64,000 nt of DNA from Montifringilla adamsi. Its lineage: Eukaryota > Chordata > Aves > Passeriformes > Passeridae. The notes beneath the pieces were generated by a model. The model was given only the letters and a program-made list of their open reading frames with translations. It was not told the DNA's origin and did no database searches. Each line of letters starts with the position of its first letter. The stretch's first letter is position 1. A program made the translations under genes and the position numbers. Shown here in pieces: positions 61,691 to 64,000 of this stretch. The stretch lies in contig JAGGNK010006559.1 of NCBI GenBank assembly GCA_017590115.1, positions 9,165,784 through 9,229,783 on the forward strand, read 5' to 3'.

Positions 61691-64000
61691 AATATTGACT
61701 GTTTCCTTGAAGGGAGTTATATGGCAACTTATCTGCAGAAGAAAAAGGAAGAGCAAGACAAAAGGATAGAAAGGTATAAAGGCAATTTAAAGTGGATAGT
61801 GAGGTCATTTGAAGCCCAAAATAATATAGATTTTTCTTTTTTCAAATATTATTTAGACAGAAGTAGAATCTGTGAACTTCATAGGGGCAGATATTCATCA
61901 TTGCAAATCATATCTCCTCTGCTTCCATAATGGCTATGCCAATTTGTGACAGATGAAGATGTATTGTACCTTGAAATGATCTTGCAATCCAATAGAGTTT
62001 AGAAAACTTATCTTTTAGCATAGTAAAAAAGACTGTGTAATGTTTATTGATATTGTGTGTGTGTGTGTACATGATTTTTTTCTCCAAAGTGATTTACATT
62101 TCAGAAATAGGAAAGCATATTTGGAACTCTAATGATAAGGTTAAAATTACAAAGAATTCAGCAAAGGCTAAGAAATTAGCAAGAGAGAAGATGGGGAACA
62201 GTGTAAAGTAAGTAATGTAGTATATGAATATAGTATGAATATTTAGAGTTAGGTCTCCAAGATTTAACTAGAGTCTAACTTGCATGTGCTATGTAGTTTT
62301 TGTCACAGCTCTCTCCTTGCCTAATGCTCTTTTCCCATAGCTTTTTCCATACTTCTTTGCTTTGTTATTTTTTATTCTTAATGTTCTGCTTTTTTCTCTA
62401 CTTTTTTTTTTTTTTTTTTTAAAGCTCTATGCCCCTTTGCTTTCTGGTTTATTACTTTCTAGTAATTCAGCCTTTCAGAGCCCAGCATTTACAACTTTCC
62501 TAGTCAGTTCCCACAAATCTGTTTCATATTATGCAAAATGAAATGTCCATTATTATTGAACATACTCTTCTTTTGAGATGCAGTAACATCTTGGGCCATG
62601 TATGCATTACTACATATGACTATATACAGAAGCTTTCTTATTTTTGAAAAAAAGTACAGTAAAATCTCCATGGTACTACATGGACCTGTGAATCAGCATA
62701 TTTTTTATAATTCATATTTTTTCAGCTTAGTATCTGAAATCAGAATTGTTCCAGAATTTGTCCAAAGTGTGCAGGTCTTTCTAATAATCTTTTAACTGAT
62801 AAAATTAATTGAAAAATCCAGCAAACAGGTTTGGCAAGGACAGTCATTCTATCAGAATACAGTAACAGATATGACTAAAAGAAAGCCAACAAAATAGTTG
62901 GGTTTTTTCTTGCTTTGGAAATGTTGCAGGGAAGTATTAACGAAGAAAGTGCTGTTGTATCACACTAATAAGTTCCAAAGTCTATATTAAAAAATTAAAT
63001 ACTTTAATTAATTATTAATATCAGCTCCTCAGCTGCTAAGCACAACTTGGATGAACTTCAGAGAACATTAACATTACCACAAAAACAAAGGGAGTACATG
63101 AAATCTCGTTGTTTCCTGTTACCTTACCAGCCAAGACATTATTGCAGCATCAAAGTAGAAATTAGTTTTTCACATCTGGATTAAGAGAAAATGTACGCCT
63201 TTTCACTGCTGAAAACCTTTTTCTGTTCATTCAGCAGAAAGGTTTCTCTGAGCTCGATTTTCTCGCTGTAGAAAAGGAACTCAGTTCCTGCCTATAGCAT
63301 AGAAATTATACGAATCTGACTATGATATTGTGTTATCATCCATTTACTTAAAAATATAGTTTACAACAAAGTTTAAATTACTCCATTTCAGCATATGAAA
63401 ATCCAGGGATCATTTGATTTTTCACCTCCATTAATTTGGTTCTGCGGATCATCCTATTGTGCCATCCTTTCTTTTCAAGTACCAACATCCATTATGGAAT
63501 TTCTTGAATTTTGTATACAGGCATTCTTAATCTTTCACCACCTCATTGCTTTGGTACTTGCTACTTCTCAGATTGTTGCTAAAAGGCTGTGTTTGAAAAT
63601 CAATATCTAACTTCAGTTAAATATTTCTATGGTATTTTTCCATCTTCTGTTTTGTTGCAAAGAGAAACAAAATCCTTTATCGGTTTATGTTTTGCCAAAC
63701 TTTAGTATCTTCTATAGAAAAAGTGTTCCATATGAGAGGTTGCTGCAGAGCTTTATTAAAAGATCTTTTTTTATCTGAGGTTTAACATCCAGTGTTTTGA
63801 ATTTCAGTTATAGAAACCGGACACAGTATTTCGAAATAAATCTCAACAGGATCACCAGACTCATAGAAAGTAGATTTGGAAAAGATTCCCAGAGTTTACA
63901 TTCCCACTTGGTGTAGCATATAATTTTTCTACAGTATCCTTTTAGCTCTGTTAGTAATTTTATTATTTGTATGAGCATGCTTAGTTTTTCACAGTTTTCT
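61691..64000. other. AT-rich non-coding sequence to the window end
   Basis: No gene or transposon was recognised. There is a short GT run (about 62056-62069) and a T-run (62402-62420). A weak CR1-like string at about 63860-63890 was not accepted. A lysine/glutamate-rich open frame begins at 61721, just beyond the LTR; it has no supporting evidence of being coding. Confidence 0.35.

Noticed and set aside
61721..61930. Lys/Glu-rich open frame as a coiled-coil exon
   Set aside because: It starts 30 bp after an LTR end, its acceptor is weak, and no domain is recognisable.
63855..63900. CR1-like string (CTCATAGAAAG, TTTGGAAAAGATTCCC)
   Set aside because: The match is short and lacks the terminal repeat; composition alone could produce it.

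Overview
This is nuclear DNA from a bird, in a gene-poor, AT-rich stretch that looks intergenic or deep-intronic. The bird assignment rests on at least nine CR1 (chicken repeat 1) LINE fragments, several ending in the avian CR1 3' signature (repeats of ATTCTATG/ATTCTGTG). It also rests on solo LTRs of endogenous retrovirus families I know from bird genomes, including the long LTR that starts TGTATTGGGT and ends near CAACCCACC. No CR1 copy has an intact reverse transcriptase and no retroviral frame is intact. I could not place the species. I found no complete protein-coding gene, rRNA, tRNA or CRISPR array. Most open frames are chance frames or pieces of dead transposons.

Layout. 1-4 kb: a 0.45-kb sequence present twice, 1,767 bp apart. 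The first copy carries an A-rich tail and sits between 29-nt direct repeats, as a retroposed copy would. 6.9-8.0 kb: a CR1 in + orientation. 9.9-10.3 kb: a CR1 in - orientation. 11.3-12.1 kb: a truncated solo LTR in - orientation, with a poly-C tract. 16.0 kb: a TTTC/CCTT microsatellite. 17.0-18.1 kb: a multiply broken retroviral pol fragment (RNase H to integrase, - strand). 22.3-23.4 kb: a CR1 reduced to three separated pieces. 23.4-33.1 kb: almost featureless AT-rich sequence. 33.2-35.4 kb: a short CR1 end, then a long - strand CR1 interrupted by a 504-bp solo LTR with a 4-bp target duplication and by an ATCC microsatellite grown inside its coding sequence. 35.5-35.9 kb: a perfect-register 186-bp tandem duplication. 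38.1-38.6 kb: a solo LTR. 48.5-49.6 kb: an A/C-rich tract and a 278-bp-period duplication. 51.7-53.0 kb: CR1 3' fragments, one with a head-to-head inversion, and an LTR 3' end. 57.3-59.6 kb: two - strand CR1 ends and a long A/C-rich tract. 60.9-61.7 kb: a near full-length solo LTR of the same family as the one at 11.3 kb, in the opposite orientation.

How the parts relate. The window records successive insertions and local duplications rather than a functional pathway. CR1 copies are the older layer, and LTRs and microsatellites interrupt them. A few short open segments are flanked by good splice signals (near 14.1, 21.0, 27.9, 43.8 and 47.4 kb). They are reported as low-confidence leads because several such segments are expected by chance in this much AT-rich DNA.
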